64,000 nucleotides of DNA from Ephydatia muelleri (taxonomy: Eukaryota; Porifera; Demospongiae; Spongillida; Spongillidae), in contig JABACO010000016.1 of assembly GCA_013339895.1 (NCBI GenBank), positions 3,367,767-3,431,766 of the forward strand. The letters are read 5' to 3'. Below are positions 63,435 to 64,000 of this stretch, in pieces; position 1 is the stretch's first letter, and each line of letters begins with the position of its first letter. The notes under the pieces were generated by a model. The model did not search any database. It saw nothing but the letters and a program-made list of their open reading frames with translations, and was not told the origin of the DNA. The position numbers and the translations under genes are program-made.

Positions 63435-64000
63435 GGAGCTTCCCATCAGGGTACNNNNNNNNNNNNNNNNNNNNNNNNNNNNNNNNNNNNNNNNNNNNNN
63501 NNNNNNNNNNNNNNNNNNNNNNNNNNNNNNNNNNNNNNNNNNNNNNNNNNNNNNNNNNNNNNNNNNNNNNNNNNNNNNNNNNNNNNNNNNNNNNNNNNNN
63601 NNNNNNNNNNNNNNNNNNNNNNNNNNNNNNNNNNNNNNNNNNNNNNNNNNNNNNNNNNNNNNNNNNNNNNNNNNNNNNNNNNNNNNNNNNNNNNNNNNNN
63701 NNNNNNNNNNNNNNNNNNNNNNNNNNNNNNNNNNNNNNNNNNNNNNNNNNNNNNNNNNNNNNNNNNNNNNNNNNNNNNNNNNNNNNNNNNNNNNNNNNNN
63801 NNNNNNNNNNNNNNNNNNNNNNNNNNNNNNNNNNNNNNNNNNNNNNNNNNNNNNNNNNNNNNNNNNNNNNNNNNNNNNNNNNNNNNNNNNNNNNNNNNNN
63901 NNNNNNNNNNNNNNNNNNNNNNNNNNNNNNNNNNNNNNNNNNNNNNNNNNNNNNNNNNNNNNNNNNNNNNNNNNNNNNNNNNNNNNNNNNNNNNNNNNNN
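63435..64000. other. Assembly gap (N)
   Basis: 566 undetermined bases. It hides the Gypsy integrase and 3' LTR, and blocks a search for the missing 5' exons of the RNF213-like gene. Confidence 1.

Overview
This is a eukaryotic, animal-type window: AT-rich, intron-dense (many introns of about 55-60 nt with GT-AG ends) and full of decayed transposons. The gene content (type I TGF-beta receptors, an RNF213-like giant ATPase/ubiquitin ligase, a membrane protein with FINNT..GGAIY repeats) and the very frequent palindrome TACATGTA suggest a demosponge, most like Amphimedon. That identification is inference. The last 566 bases are an assembly gap.

Layout. 1-6.1 kb: remnants of one retroelement family (CCHC plus restriction-like endonuclease C-terminus) on both strands, and a ~150-bp tandem array. 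About 3.48-11.69 kb (copy A) and 30.50-38.42 kb (copy B) are direct copies of one segment holding the last exons of an RNF213-like gene. Copy A is a broken, truncated pseudogene. 13.2-23.9 kb: three tandem copies of a type I TGF-beta receptor gene on the + strand. Copies 1 and 2 are cut off just inside the kinase domain; copy 3 has all kinase exons but a damaged first exon. Palindromic MITEs sit in the introns, some with clear target-site duplications. 23.9-29.3 kb: no recognisable gene. 29.3-30.2 kb: the 3' end of a membrane-protein gene, cut off at a large hairpin where copy B begins. 33.9-59.3 kb, minus strand: a nearly complete RNF213-like gene of about 50 recognisable exons, with P-loop/Walker B pairs, the E3 region, an RZ zinc finger and the C-terminal tail, but no visible RING finger where vertebrate RNF213 has one. 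59.6-63.4 kb, + strand: two adjacent decayed Ty3/Gypsy retrotransposons, between the RNF213-like gene and any exons further 5'.

How the genes relate. The receptor cluster would signal from the cell surface through Smads; the truncated copies, if expressed, would be membrane proteins that bind ligand but cannot signal. The RNF213-like protein would act in the cytosol as an ATP-driven ubiquitin ligase using its RZ finger. There is no sign of a shared pathway. What links the loci is structure: the receptor cluster lies between two direct copies of the RNF213 3' end, so it is exposed to unequal recombination. Exon limits come from splice-site reading and reading-frame continuity, and from remembered vertebrate RNF213 and TGF-beta receptor sequence; no search was run.
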